Positions 1-7,283 of a stretch of DNA of 29,378 bases are shown one piece after another (within the stretch, counting starts at the first letter, position 1; each line of letters starts with the position of its first letter). A program made the translations under genes and the position numbers. The notes beneath the pieces were generated by a model. That model was not told the origin of the DNA, did not search any database, and saw only the letters and a list, made by a program, of their open reading frames with translations. Origin of the DNA: Planctomycetaceae bacterium UBA4732 (GTDB lineage: Bacteria; Planctomycetota; Planctomycetia; Gemmatales; Gemmataceae); the NCBI GenBank assembly GCA_002404095.1, contig DHJA01000052.1, positions 1-29,378 on the forward strand, read 5' to 3'.

Positions 1-33
1 TCCACATCGCAGCTTTTCTACAGAGCAGGTCGG

Positions 34-60
34 GAGTCGATTCCCCCCGAAGATCGACTC
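34..60. other. Small hairpin at left edge of window
   Basis: Two 8-nt arms, GAGTCGAT (34-41) and ATCGACTC (53-60), are perfect inverted repeats around an 11-nt spacer. No T-run follows on either strand, so it is not a convincing intrinsic terminator. The first 95 bases contain no ORF that I recognise. Confidence 0.3.
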
Positions 61-95
61 GCGACCCTTTTCCACTTCGTTCCGTGGGGGCGCCG

Positions 96-242
96 TCAGC
101 TACAATGTCGATGCCTGATCCAGGGGAGACGCCGATAAACGCAGTCCGTGTGGAAACGACGGTCGAGACCGACGGCGAACTGAACCTGACGGATTTCTGC
201 CACCGCAGGCATGGGGAAATCTTCGTCGGCGTACAGGAGCAA
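96..242 (-). pseudogene. Remnant of DUF5615-type PIN-like toxin (copy 1)
   Basis: Read on the minus strand from a TTG at 242, the frame gives LLYADEDFPMPAVAEIR and then unrelated residues up to a TGA at 96-98, 48 residues in all. The opening matches the start of DUF5615 (Mut7-C/PIN-like) proteins, which usually begin with an L-A/Y-DE-FP motif and are about 110-120 residues long. It lies 6 nt downstream of a DUF433 gene, the usual antitoxin-toxin order for this pair. The conserved start and lost remainder point to a truncated, non-functional toxin. The intact parallel copy uses ATG at the equivalent position (1328), whereas here it has become TTG. The assignment rests on about 17 residues and context. 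Confidence 0.45.
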
Positions 243-574
243 CCGGCGTCACTCCACGAATCCGGCCGCGCCTTCCTCATTCTCGCGGATGTCGCTGTCG
301 ATTTCCGCCAGGCTTGCAGCGGCGTACTCCCAGGCGGCCTCCAGGTCGGCGGGAGTCAAACCGGGATAGGCTCGGAGGACGTCGGCGTCGGACGCACCCA
401 GCCGGCGGTAGTTCACCAGCACCCATACGGGAATGCGCGTTTCACGGATGCAGGCATCCCCGCCGCCGCGATCCCGCTTCTTGGAAATCCAGCTGGCGGT
501 CATGGTCATCGGTCGATCTCCTGAAAGGCCCCGTGTACTCTACCCATGCCCCTGCCCACGAACAATCCGTTTTC
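213..574. repeat. Direct repeat copy 1 (DUF433 unit)
   Basis: This stretch aligns without gaps to 1299-1660 at a constant offset of 1086 bases. The repeat covers the first codons of the DUF5615 toxin, the whole DUF433 gene and about 65 nt of its upstream leader. Similarity stops abruptly at both ends (before the GGGGAAATCTTCG motif and after CCGTTTTC). A separate antitoxin/PIN cassette on the opposite strand lies between the two copies. Confidence 0.8.
249..509 (-). CDS. DUF433 family antitoxin-like protein (copy 1)
   Basis: The 86-residue protein carries the DUF433 signature: GDACIRETRIPVWVLVNYRRLG (residues 17-38), then YPGLTPADLEAAWEYA (47-62). DUF433 proteins are small, often winged-helix-like antitoxins encoded just before a DUF5615 PIN-like toxin; that toxin is reduced to a stump here. 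The ATG at 509 is preceded by an AGGAG ribosome-binding site about 9 nt upstream. A second copy at 1335-1595 differs at 16 of 86 residues by my count, and this copy keeps the more canonical AYPGLTP motif. DNA binding and antitoxin activity are inferred from the family. With no intact partner it may be an orphan antitoxin. Confidence 0.8.
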   Translation of the reverse strand: MTMTASWISKKRDRGGGDACIRETRIPVWVLVNYRRLGASDADVLRAYPGLTPADLEAAWEYAAASLAEIDSDIRENEEGAAGFVE

Positions 575-597
575 GTCGGCGTCACGGTTGAGGCCGG

Positions 598-625
598 CTG
601 ACGCCGCCAGCGAACCGGCTACAAT
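598..625 (+). promoter_or_regulatory. Putative sigma-70-type promoter of the antitoxin/PIN pair
   Basis: CTGACG (598-603) and TACAAT (620-625) are separated by 16 bp, about 30 nt upstream of the antitoxin ATG at 656. The match is moderate and rests on sequence inspection only. Confidence 0.35.
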
Positions 626-655
626 GAACGCCGCCCCATTACAGAGGCGCAGATC

Positions 656-880
656 ATGTCCATCACCATTACAGGGGTCGTCAAAAACGGGGTCGTCGTT
701 CCCAACGCGCCGCTGCCGGAAGGGGCGCAGGTCGAAATCCATGTGAACAACGGGCCGCAAGGGGAGCGGGAAAAGGCGCGCGCCGCGGCGCTCGACCATT
801 TCCTCGCGCTCGCCCGGTCATCCTCGTTCTGCTCGGCCGATCATTACCCCGCCCGCGACGAACTTCATGAACGCCATTGA
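656..880 (+). CDS. Small AF2212/DUF104-like antitoxin
   Basis: This 74-residue protein begins MSITITGVVKNGVVVPN and continues through APLPEGAQVEIHV, a short beta-rich segment typical of AF2212/DUF104-type antitoxins encoded upstream of PIN toxins. The remainder is a charged helical tail that would bind the toxin. An AGAGG site lies upstream of the ATG. The gene overlaps the following PIN gene (start at 867) by 14 nt, which implies translational coupling. The PIN partner is broken by a stop codon, so this is probably an orphan antitoxin now. The family assignment is by motif and context; an AbrB-like fold is an alternative. Confidence 0.6.
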   Translation: MSITITGVVKNGVVVPNAPLPEGAQVEIHVNNGPQGEREKARAAALDHFLALARSSSFCSADHYPARDELHERH

Positions 881-1289
881 CACCAACGTCTGGCTGTACA
901 GCCATGACACGCGCGACCCACACAAGCAGCGACTCGCCCAGCAGCTTGTTGCGGCTGCCCGGCCCCTTGCGCTGCCGTGACAGGTCGGTTGCGAGTTCGT
1001 CGCGGCCAGCCGAAAACTTGCGGTGACAGGCTTTACGGAAGCACAAGCCTTGGCGGCCCTGGCGGCGATGCGGGCCTTGGCCGATGTCATTCTCCTTCCC
1101 GTGCCCGACCTCTGGCCGGAAACGCAAGCCCTCCAAACCCGCTACTCCCTCTCTTTCTGGGACGCCCTCCTGGTGAGCGCCTGTCTGCGGGGCGGCGTGC
1201 AAACCCTCCACACGGAGGACATGGGCGCGCCGCGGACCATCGACGGCCTGACCCTCGTTAACCCATTCCTTGGTCAACCTGTTCCTTAG
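867..1289 (+). pseudogene. PIN-domain toxin gene with in-frame TGA (probable nonsense mutation)
   Basis: From ATG 867 the frame reads MNAIDTNVWLYSHDTRDPHK, with the first PIN acidic residue in the IDTNVW motif. It continues for 37 codons to a TGA at 978-980 and then, in the same frame, QVGCEFVAASRKL, then the C-terminal PIN part with SFWDALLVSAC and LHTEDM and a TAG at 1287-1289. Homologous toxins commonly have LPWQV at this spot, so TGA most simply replaces TGG (Trp). Apart from this codon the frame is open for 141 codons, the normal length for a VapC-like RNase, so the mutation looks recent. Restart at GTG 1023 would lack the N-terminal catalytic Asp. TGA is the ordinary stop codon of other genes here, so I do not favour recoding. 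Confidence 0.75.
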
Positions 1290-1328
1290 GACAAGCACGG
1301 GGAAATCTTCGTCGGCGTATAGGCGCAT
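1287..1328 (-). pseudogene. 5' stump of DUF5615-type toxin (copy 2)
   Basis: ATG at 1328 on the minus strand encodes MRLYADEDFPVLVL, the characteristic start of DUF5615 toxins, directly after the second DUF433 gene. After about 14 codons the frame runs into the antisense of the PIN gene's 3' end, so the rest of the toxin is gone. The frame stays open by chance well beyond, but that extension is a shadow of the PIN gene. Confidence 0.55.
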
Positions 1329-1660
1329 CCGGCGTCACTCCACGAATCCGGCCGCGCCGTCCTCATTCTCGCCGATGGCGCGGTCGATTTCCTCCCGGTT
1401 TGCCGCGGCGTACTCCCGGGCGGCCTCCAGGTCGGCGGGAGTCAAACTGAGATAGGCTCGGAGGACGGGGGCGGCGGACGCACCCAGCCGGCGGTAGTTC
1501 ACCAGTACCCAGATGGGAATGCGCGTTTCACGGATGCAGGCATCCCCGCCGCAGCGATCCGGCTTCTTGGAAATCCAGCTGGCGGTTATGGTCATCGGTC
1601 GATCTCCTGAAAGGCTCCGTGTCCTCTACCTCTGCCCCTGCGCACGAACAATCCGTTTTC
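1299..1660. repeat. Direct repeat copy 2 (DUF433 unit)
   Basis: This is the partner of 213-574: same content, same orientation, no gaps, offset 1086. The left edge abuts the end of the PIN pseudogene (stop at 1289), so the duplication endpoint also truncates the DUF5615 toxin. Confidence 0.8.
1335..1595 (-). CDS. DUF433 family antitoxin-like protein (copy 2)
   Basis: This is an 86-residue paralogue of the protein at 249-509 with the same DUF433 core (GDACIRETRIPIWVLVNYRRLG). Its middle motif is changed from AYPGLTP to AYLSLTP and its C-terminal helix is more diverged, as expected if selection is relaxed. The ATG at 1595 has the same upstream AGGAG site as copy 1. It is followed only by a toxin stump. 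It may still bind DNA or a toxin encoded elsewhere; that is inference. Confidence 0.75.
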   Translation of the reverse strand: MTITASWISKKPDRCGGDACIRETRIPIWVLVNYRRLGASAAPVLRAYLSLTPADLEAAREYAAANREEIDRAIGENEDGAAGFVE

Positions 1661-1922
1661 CCCGGCGGCATTTCGCCGTAGACGACGGCGAGACGCCTTG
1701 CACCGAATGGGCCTCCTTGTACGCGGGCGCACGACATGGTTTGTGATCACGCCGCCCGGCGATAAAGGCGCTGTCGAGATGCCTGAGCTTGCTGGCGTTC
1801 CCAGAATGCCTTCAGCGACTTGTCCTCGCTCAGGGCGTCGCCACGCAACGGGAGTATCGCCTCCGTCCCTTCCTCTCACCAGAACTTTTCCGTACGCGCC
1901 CGAGGCGCACGAACTTCGCGCT
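1661..1922. other. Intergenic stretch with a possible gene-tail remnant (minus, 1747-1875)
   Basis: No complete gene is visible between the DUF433 repeat and the nrnA promoter. On the minus strand a frame open from 1875 to a TGA at 1747-1749 reads like a natural C-terminus (…LRGDALSEDKSLKAFWERQ…), with a helical charged composition, but it has an in-frame stop just upstream and no start codon. It could be the tail of a lost gene. I do not recognise the family. Confidence 0.25.
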
Positions 1923-1950
1923 TTGCTTACCTCCACCGCAAGTCTATAAT
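1923..1950 (+). promoter_or_regulatory. Putative sigma-70-type promoter of nrnA
   Basis: TTGCTT (1923-1928) and a perfect TATAAT (1945-1950) are separated by 16 bp, placing a start of transcription near 1957 and a leader of about 30 nt before the ATG at 1986. An AGGAAAGG ribosome-binding site lies at 1971-1978. Confidence 0.5.
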
Positions 1951-1985
1951 CTCAAAAGATAGTTCCCGCCAGGAAAGGTTCCTCC

Positions 1986-2972
1986 ATGCCGCTCGACTGG
2001 AAGCCGTTTGTCGATCTTGTCCGTCCGCATCAGCGTTTTTTGCTGACCACGCACGTCCGGCCGGACGGTGACGGCCTCGGATCGATGTCGGCGCTGGCCG
2101 ACGTGCTGGAAGCGGAAGGCAAGAGCGTCCGCCTGGTCGTCGCCAGTTCATTGCCGTCGCGCTACGACTTTCTCGATCCGAAAAGGCGTGTGCGTCAGTT
2201 CACCTTGCCCGGCGCCGAATACCGCGATGCGGAAGTCGTGGTAGTACTCGATACCGGCGCCTGGGGCCAGCTAGGCGATTTCGGGACTTTTTTACGCTCG
2301 TTGACGGTCCCCAAAGTAGTGATCGATCACCACCTGACGCAAGACGACCTCGGCGCCGTGCGGCTGGTGGACGCGACGGCCGAGGCTACGGGGCGGCTCG
2401 TTTTCGAGGCGGCTGCCGCGCTGGGCGTCCCACTGCCGAAAAGCGCCGCCCATGCGTTATTCGTCGCGGTCGCTATGGACACCGGCTGGTTCCGCCACCA
2501 AAACACCACGCCGGCCACATTCACGCTGGCGGCCCGGTTGCAGGAGGCCGGCGCGCGGCCGACCGATGCCTACGAGAGTTTGTTTGAGGGCGTCACACTC
2601 GGCCGACTGAAACTGACCGGCCTCGTCCTCCAGCGCCTCCAACGCACCCATGACGGCCGCACGGCGTATACCGAGATCCACAAAGGAGATTATGAGGCGG
2701 CCGGCGCCACACCGCAGGACAGCGAAGACTTAATCAATTACGTTCGCAGCGTGGACGGCGTGGAGGTCGGCCTCTTTTTCATGGAGCAGCCGCGCGGCGG
2801 CGTGAAGGTTAGCTTCCGGTCGCGCTCGCGCATCGACGTGGCTCGCATTGCCGAGACGTTCGGCGGCGGCGGCCATCGCCTAGCTTCCGGCGCCACCCTG
2901 CCTGATCCGCTCGACGATGCCCGCACGCGCGTCCTGACCGCCGTCGCCGCGGCCCTCGACGCTCCCGCCTAA
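1986..2972 (+). CDS. nrnA: DHH/DHHA1 phosphoesterase, NrnA-type oligoribonuclease/pAp phosphatase
   Basis: This 328-residue cytoplasmic protein has the usual length of NrnA. The DHH domain shows HVRPDGD (H23, D27, D29), the LDTG aspartate (D89), the signature DHH (D114-H116) and the AMDTGW aspartate (D165), all ligands of the two-Mn2+ centre. The C-terminal DHHA1 domain ends with the substrate-binding GGGGH (293-297). NrnA enzymes degrade short RNA oligonucleotides and dephosphorylate 3'-phosphoadenosine 5'-phosphate, so it probably recycles nanoRNA here. The ATG at 1986 follows a good ribosome-binding site and promoter. The next gene starts 25 nt after the stop and is probably cotranscribed. 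GdpP/PDE-type functions are unlikely because no sensor or membrane domains are present. Confidence 0.92.
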   Translation: MPLDWKPFVDLVRPHQRFLLTTHVRPDGDGLGSMSALADVLEAEGKSVRLVVASSLPSRYDFLDPKRRVRQFTLPGAEYRDAEVVVVLDTGAWGQLGDFGTFLRSLTVPKVVIDHHLTQDDLGAVRLVDATAEATGRLVFEAAAALGVPLPKSAAHALFVAVAMDTGWFRHQNTTPATFTLAARLQEAGARPTDAYESLFEGVTLGRLKLTGLVLQRLQRTHDGRTAYTEIHKGDYEAAGATPQDSEDLINYVRSVDGVEVGLFFMEQPRGGVKVSFRSRSRIDVARIAETFGGGGHRLASGATLPDPLDDARTRVLTAVAAALDAPA

Positions 2973-2997
2973 TTACCTCCTGCTGGAGTCCGCAACC

Positions 2998-4122
2998 ATG
3001 GGCACCCACGACAGTGGAAATGGCAACGGCGTTCCGTTCCGGCTGACGTTGCGCGAGTTGCCCTTGCCGGTTCGGCTGGTCCTCTCGCTTTTCCTGATGG
3101 CCGTCGGCCTGGGCTATTTCTCGGCCCTGGTGCAACTGCACTTCCAGAACGCCAGCCCCGGCGAATCGCTGCCGTCGTTGGACGACGTCGTAGAGATTTT
3201 CTCTGGCGTGGAGAACTGGTCGGGCAAGAAACCCCCGCCGCCGAAGTCGGTCAGCAAGCTGGAACGGCTGGTCATGGCTTCGGAGGACGAGCCGACGGAC
3301 AAGGGCGCCAGCATGGCCCGGGCCTTCTTCATGGGCGACAGCGGCTACAAGAAGAAGATCGAAAAAGACCCGCCGATTGAGCCGAAACTGCATGAGGAAC
3401 GCGAGGGAGAACGCCTGGCGGTGCAGGCCTGGATTAACACGCCCGACGACAAGCCCGACTTGCTGCGGCAAAAAGCCTACGAGAACGACGCCCTGCCCCT
3501 GCCGGCGGCGCTGGCCAATCATCCCATCACGAAGGGCTATTTAGACGACGGCAAGGTCAAGGTGCGGTCGCTCATCCAAGATCGCTGCTCGAAATGCCAC
3601 GAAGACGCCAGCCAGGCGGGACACAAAAGCCTCGGCGATTACGCCGACTTCGCCGACGTGCTGGCCATCCCGCAGGTCGGCCATACGAGCCGGCAGATGA
3701 CCCTGGACCACCTGACGCAGACCACGCACCTGCACCTTCTCAGCTTCAGTATGTTGTGGACGCTGACCGGCTTGATCTTCGCCTTCAGCAGCTATCCGAC
3801 GTGGGTACGCTGCATTCTGGCGCCGGTGGTGCTGCTGGCCCAAGTGGCGGACGTGAGTTGTTGGTGGCTGGCCCGGTTGGACGGCGTCGGCCCCTACTTC
3901 GCCCTTGCCATTATCGGCACGGGCTCGGTCGTCGGTTTCGGTTTGTTCCTACAAATCGTATTGAGCCTGTTCAATATGTACCGGTGGCCTGGCCGGGTGA
4001 TGTTGGCACTGCTGTTGGGCGGCGCGGTCGCCGGTTGCGTTGCGCTTGAACCCATCATCGACGGCCAGCTGGCGCGCGAGAAGGCGTCCACGACAAGCGC
4101 GCCGGCCGCGCCGGCGAAGTAA
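2998..4122 (+). CDS. Membrane-anchored monohaem c-type cytochrome-like protein
   Basis: The 374-residue protein has an N-terminal transmembrane segment (about 24-46), then a long hydrophilic region, likely outside the cytoplasmic membrane, containing one haem-binding motif CSKCH (197-201), then four hydrophobic segments (about 247-264, 271-292, 301-325 and 333-350). A THLHLL motif (243-248) sits at the start of the second membrane segment, where histidines could bind a second cofactor; this is speculation. The tail is Ala/Pro-rich. Proteins with a lone CxxCH in a membrane context are frequent in planctomycetes but poorly characterised. The gene follows nrnA with a 25-nt gap. A role in electron transfer or redox sensing is inferred only from the haem motif. 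Confidence 0.65.
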   Translation: MGTHDSGNGNGVPFRLTLRELPLPVRLVLSLFLMAVGLGYFSALVQLHFQNASPGESLPSLDDVVEIFSGVENWSGKKPPPPKSVSKLERLVMASEDEPTDKGASMARAFFMGDSGYKKKIEKDPPIEPKLHEEREGERLAVQAWINTPDDKPDLLRQKAYENDALPLPAALANHPITKGYLDDGKVKVRSLIQDRCSKCHEDASQAGHKSLGDYADFADVLAIPQVGHTSRQMTLDHLTQTTHLHLLSFSMLWTLTGLIFAFSSYPTWVRCILAPVVLLAQVADVSCWWLARLDGVGPYFALAIIGTGSVVGFGLFLQIVLSLFNMYRWPGRVMLALLLGGAVAGCVALEPIIDGQLAREKASTTSAPAAPAK

Positions 4123-4143
4123 CAACGCCCCGTTCAGGCGACT

Positions 4144-5574
4144 TCAGGGAGCAATTGTCACCGAAAATACCTGACCCGCCACGGGGTCCAGGTAGCGCAT
4201 CACCCTTTGGGTATCGCGCCACCAGCCGGAGTTGTAAGTGAACTGAACTTTGTACCGGCCCGGCTTGTCAAACGTCCCCAGGTCGCGCAAGTCGATGGTA
4301 TGGCTATGGGAATTGGCGGGCGTCAGTAAAAACAACGCGAGCTTAGTTTCTAATAATGACTGTTCCAGGGTTTTATTGTCGTCCTTAAGATGCCCTAGAG
4401 GGTCGTTGCCTAACTTGGGCGCCTTTTTCTCGCCGTCCGGCCCGATCACCTTCAGGGACCAGAAAAGGGTCGCGTCTGGAGAATCGGGCAGTCTCGGGAA
4501 GAACGATTCCGTGTAACTGACCAAGGAGACTCGCACCGGCATCGGTTCCTTCAGGCGGAATTCATACGCGGCTTTCTCAGGAATTACGTCGAAACTCGCT
4601 ATGCTCACCCGGTCCCTAAAGGGATAGGTGAAGTAGTTGTCCAGTCGGGCTTGTAGGACGCCCACGGTCCCTATGCCCACATTGTTTTTGTCCCACCGCT
4701 CGCCCGGCATTTCTTCCGGCAAGTTCTTGACGGTCCCCTGAGGCCAACGAATGCTATAGCCGGGATAGGAGTAGCCCTCAAAAAACTTCCTTTCCGACTT
4801 TTGCGCGTCGGGCGGCCATCGATCAGCGTCCAGGTCGGAGTAGCGTTCTTTCCAGTGAAACTGATCATCTTCCGCTTGGTAGACGGTCCCGCCGCGCCGC
4901 ATGGTAAACGGCGCGTAGAGGCAGACGCGCTGGACGTGATCCGGATCCCGCATCAAGAAGAAAAAGGGTTCGTTCTCGCAGACGCCGTTCGTGACGTCCT
5001 TCCATGTCGCCCCTTCGTCTTCGGAGAGCAGGACGAGACATTTTTCGTGGTTTTTCCGCGCGGCGATGGCGAACATCCGACCGCCCGGCAGCCGGAGCAT
5101 TTCAACGAAATCATGGCCGTCGTCCACGCGCTCCCAGGCGTCGCCGGCGTCCCGAGAGCGGTACAAACCCGGGCGCCGGATTTGTTTCTGCTTGTCACCG
5201 CGTTGTGCTGACGGCCAAAGGGTCCTAACCGTCTCCTGCCAGCCGGCGCGCGTCAGGAAGTAGAAGAGGGTTTCGTCCTCCGGGCCGGCCGTCACAAAGA
5301 CCCCTCCCGGCTCCGGCGTCCCCTTGCCTTGGAGTAATTTCCACTCCTTTTTATCTTTACCGGCGCGGAAGAGGCCGGTCTCGGTCGAGGCGAATACGTA
5401 TTTGCCCTGGAGGGCGACGCTGCCAATGGGTCGGCGTTCCTCTTCTCCGCGCGTCTTCTCAGCCGATTTAGGCGCGTCCGCCCAACATCGATTTGCCGAC
5501 GGCCCAAACGCAAGGGCGAGGCCGACGAGATTGGTTATGCCCAGAACGACAGTAACCTTTTTGATGAACCTCAT
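4144..5574 (-). CDS. Secreted BNR/sialidase-like repeat protein of unknown function
   Basis: The start chosen is ATG 5574, because AAAGGAGG lies about 10 nt upstream; an upstream in-frame ATG would add 18 residues before the signal peptide. The 476-residue product begins MRFIKKVTVVLGITNLVGLA, a clear export signal. It contains Asp-box/BNR-like repeats: GLYRSRDAGDAWERV, LLSEDEGATWKDV, and ASTETGLFRA near the N-terminus. These are typical of beta-propeller proteins such as exo-sialidases or photosystem-assembly-like factors. The C-terminal half looks like beta-sandwich domains. Sialidase catalytic residues are not evident. It is convergent with the cytochrome-like gene, 21 bp apart. Confidence 0.6.
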   Translation of the reverse strand: MRFIKKVTVVLGITNLVGLALAFGPSANRCWADAPKSAEKTRGEEERRPIGSVALQGKYVFASTETGLFRAGKDKKEWKLLQGKGTPEPGGVFVTAGPEDETLFYFLTRAGWQETVRTLWPSAQRGDKQKQIRRPGLYRSRDAGDAWERVDDGHDFVEMLRLPGGRMFAIAARKNHEKCLVLLSEDEGATWKDVTNGVCENEPFFFLMRDPDHVQRVCLYAPFTMRRGGTVYQAEDDQFHWKERYSDLDADRWPPDAQKSERKFFEGYSYPGYSIRWPQGTVKNLPEEMPGERWDKNNVGIGTVGVLQARLDNYFTYPFRDRVSIASFDVIPEKAAYEFRLKEPMPVRVSLVSYTESFFPRLPDSPDATLFWSLKVIGPDGEKKAPKLGNDPLGHLKDDNKTLEQSLLETKLALFLLTPANSHSHTIDLRDLGTFDKPGRYKVQFTYNSGWWRDTQRVMRYLDPVAGQVFSVTIAP

Positions 5575-5778
5575 GGGCCGAACGCCTCCTTTCGCATGGA
5601 CGACCTCGCGGGGGCGAACGAGTATCAAGGCGACCTTTCCCGCAGGAAGCGGCGACCCTATGTGGCATCATGACAGGGAAGTGCAATATTTTCCAGTCGT
5701 TGGTACTTGTTAGGCGTCCCATTTCCTTACGGTTGTACTCTCAGGATTTCCCCGGAGAAAACCGCGGAGACTTGAGGC

Positions 5779-6756
5779 ATGAAGATTGTTATGCCCGGAG
5801 GAACAGGACAAATAGGCACACTGCTCGCCCGCGCCTTCGTCGCGGACGGCCATGAAGTGGCGGTTCTCAGCCGCACTCCTAAGAACGCTCCTTGGCGGAT
5901 GGTCGGCTGGGACGCTCAAACAATAGGCGAATGGGCCGCCGAAATCGACGGGGCGGATGTCGTTATCAACTTGGCCGGGCGGGGCGTCAACTGCCGATAT
6001 AATGCCGAGAATCGCCGTCTCATCAAAGATTCCAGGATTCAATCGACACTCGCCATAGGGGAAGCCATTGCCCGAGCCGCCCGTGCCCCCCGCGTTTGGC
6101 TGCAAGCCAGCACCGCTACGATCTACGCCCATCGCTACGACGCCCCGAACGACGAGGCGACAGGCGTCCTGGGTGGCTCTGAAGAGGGAACCCCGGAGAC
6201 CTGGCGCTTCAGTATCGAGGTTGCGAAGTCATGGGAACAAGCTGCCAACGAAGTCAACCTTCCGCAAACCCGGAGGGTGTTGCTTCGCTCGGCTATGACG
6301 ATGAGTCCAGATCCCGGCGGGGTTTTCGACGTCCTGTCGGGGCTGGTCCGTTGGGGGTTTGGCGGGGCCAGTGGAAATGGCCGCCAGTACGTATCGTGGA
6401 TTCATGATCGGGACTTCGTCCGAGCTGTTTATTGGCTAATCGAACACCCTGAGTTGGCCGGGCCGGTCAACCTCACTTCGCCAAACCCGATGCTCAACGC
6501 GGAGTTTATGCACACCCTGCGGGCCGCCTGGGGGATCGGCTTCGGTTTGCCGGCCGCGAAGTGGATGCTCGAAATCGGCACCCTCTTCCTGCGAACCGAA
6601 ACGGAATTGATCCTGAAAAGTCGGCGCGTTGTCCCGGGCCGATTGCTACAGTCGGGTTTCGTGTTCCAGTTCCCGGCGTGGGCCGAGGCGGCTGCGGATC
6701 TATGCCGTCGTTGGCGGGAATTGCGTAAAAGCACTATCGGCGCCGCAGCCATTTAA
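5779..6756 (+). CDS. TIGR01777-type NAD(P)-dependent epimerase (SDR39U1/YfcH-like)
   Basis: The 325-residue extended short-chain dehydrogenase opens with the Rossmann motif GGTGQIGTLLARAF (8-20) and contains DVVINLAGR, the family hallmark of the TIGR01777/SDR39U1 group. It also has LQASTATIYAHR, with Tyr in the position of the SDR catalytic site, and WIHDRDFVRAVYWLIE. The C-terminal segment (about 250-312, with a LRTETELILKSRRVVPGRL motif) matches the DUF1731 domain of this group. Length is close to the roughly 300-residue norm. The substrate is unknown for most of the family. The stop codon overlaps the end of the convergent hicA gene by 4 nt. Confidence 0.9.
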   Translation: MKIVMPGGTGQIGTLLARAFVADGHEVAVLSRTPKNAPWRMVGWDAQTIGEWAAEIDGADVVINLAGRGVNCRYNAENRRLIKDSRIQSTLAIGEAIARAARAPRVWLQASTATIYAHRYDAPNDEATGVLGGSEEGTPETWRFSIEVAKSWEQAANEVNLPQTRRVLLRSAMTMSPDPGGVFDVLSGLVRWGFGGASGNGRQYVSWIHDRDFVRAVYWLIEHPELAGPVNLTSPNPMLNAEFMHTLRAAWGIGFGLPAAKWMLEIGTLFLRTETELILKSRRVVPGRLLQSGFVFQFPAWAEAAADLCRRWRELRKSTIGAAAI

Positions 6757-6950
6757 GGAGATTTACCGATCTCAGGCACGGAAAGGCCGCGGCAGATTTT
6801 CCGCGCCAGGCTATCGGAAATTTCCGTGTGGCGCGGCACGGCTTCGGTCTGGCCGGTTCGGGGGTTCATCCATAAGGAGTGTCCGCGCCCCTCGCGCTTC
6901 AGTACGCAGCCGTGCTTACGCAGGTGCTTCAGCAACCCGGTTCGCTTCAT
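6753..6950 (-). CDS. hicA: HicA-type toxin (mRNA interferase)
   Basis: The 65-residue protein MKRTGLLKHLRKHGCVLKRE continues with GRGHSLWMNPRTGQTEAVPRH, the double-stranded-RNA-binding-like HicA fold with the catalytic His in GHSLW, then a C-terminal ARKICRGL helix. HicA toxins cleave mRNA until neutralised by HicB. The ATG at 6950 overlaps the hicB stop as ATGA, so the two are translationally coupled. A much longer frame begins upstream but overlaps hicB, so I use the internal ATG. The module appears intact. The order is antitoxin first, as in many hicBA loci of this group. Confidence 0.9.
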   Translation of the reverse strand: MKRTGLLKHLRKHGCVLKREGRGHSLWMNPRTGQTEAVPRHTEISDSLARKICRGLSVPEIGKSP

Positions 6951-7162
6951 CCGACCGTCACCGTCTCGCGGATCGCGTCGGCGGGTACGCCGCGCAGACC
7001 ATCTTCTCGGCGGTCCTCCAGGATCAGGGCAATGGCATCCGCCAGGCTCGCCCGGCATTCCTCAATGGTGCGGCCCTGGCCGTTGGCTCCGGGGATTTCC
7101 GGACAGTAGCCGATGTACCAGTCGTTGTCGCGTTCGATGACCGCCGTAAACTCATTTCGCAT
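6947..7162 (-). CDS. hicB: HicB-type antitoxin
   Basis: The 71-residue protein from ATG 7162 contains FTAVIERDNDWYIGYCPEIP, GANGQGRTIEECRASLADAI and ALILEDRRED, the classic HicB partial RNase H-like fold. No separate C-terminal DNA-binding domain is seen, so it belongs to the short class. A TTG 12 nt upstream is possible but less likely. It neutralises the HicA encoded immediately downstream with a 4-nt overlap. Confidence 0.9.
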   Translation of the reverse strand: MRNEFTAVIERDNDWYIGYCPEIPGANGQGRTIEECRASLADAIALILEDRREDGLRGVPADAIRETVTVG

Positions 7163-7222
7163 GGCCACCACCAAATAGAGCCGCCGAACGACCCGCTCAG
7201 CAGGTGGGGCCGCCGGAGGGCC

Positions 7223-7228
7223 AGTATA
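7223..7228 (-). promoter_or_regulatory. Possible -10 element of hicBA
   Basis: On the minus strand TATACT lies about 60 nt upstream of the hicB ATG. No good -35 element is evident, so this is a weak call. Confidence 0.25.
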
Positions 7229-7283
7229 CCACGGAAGGGCGTGATGCCGCCCCGCTCTACTGTAGCGGATTGTTCCGCGTTCA

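Noticed and set aside
978..980. TGA in the PIN gene as selenocysteine, given that selD is present in the window
   Set aside because: The position corresponds to a structural Trp in PIN proteins, not a redox Cys, and no SECIS-like hairpin is evident right after it. A plain TGG-to-TGA mutation is simpler.
681..1328. 215-residue minus-strand ORF beginning MRLYADEDFPVLVL
   Set aside because: Only the first 14 codons are DUF5615-like; the rest is antisense to the PIN and antitoxin genes and has low-complexity Arg-rich composition.
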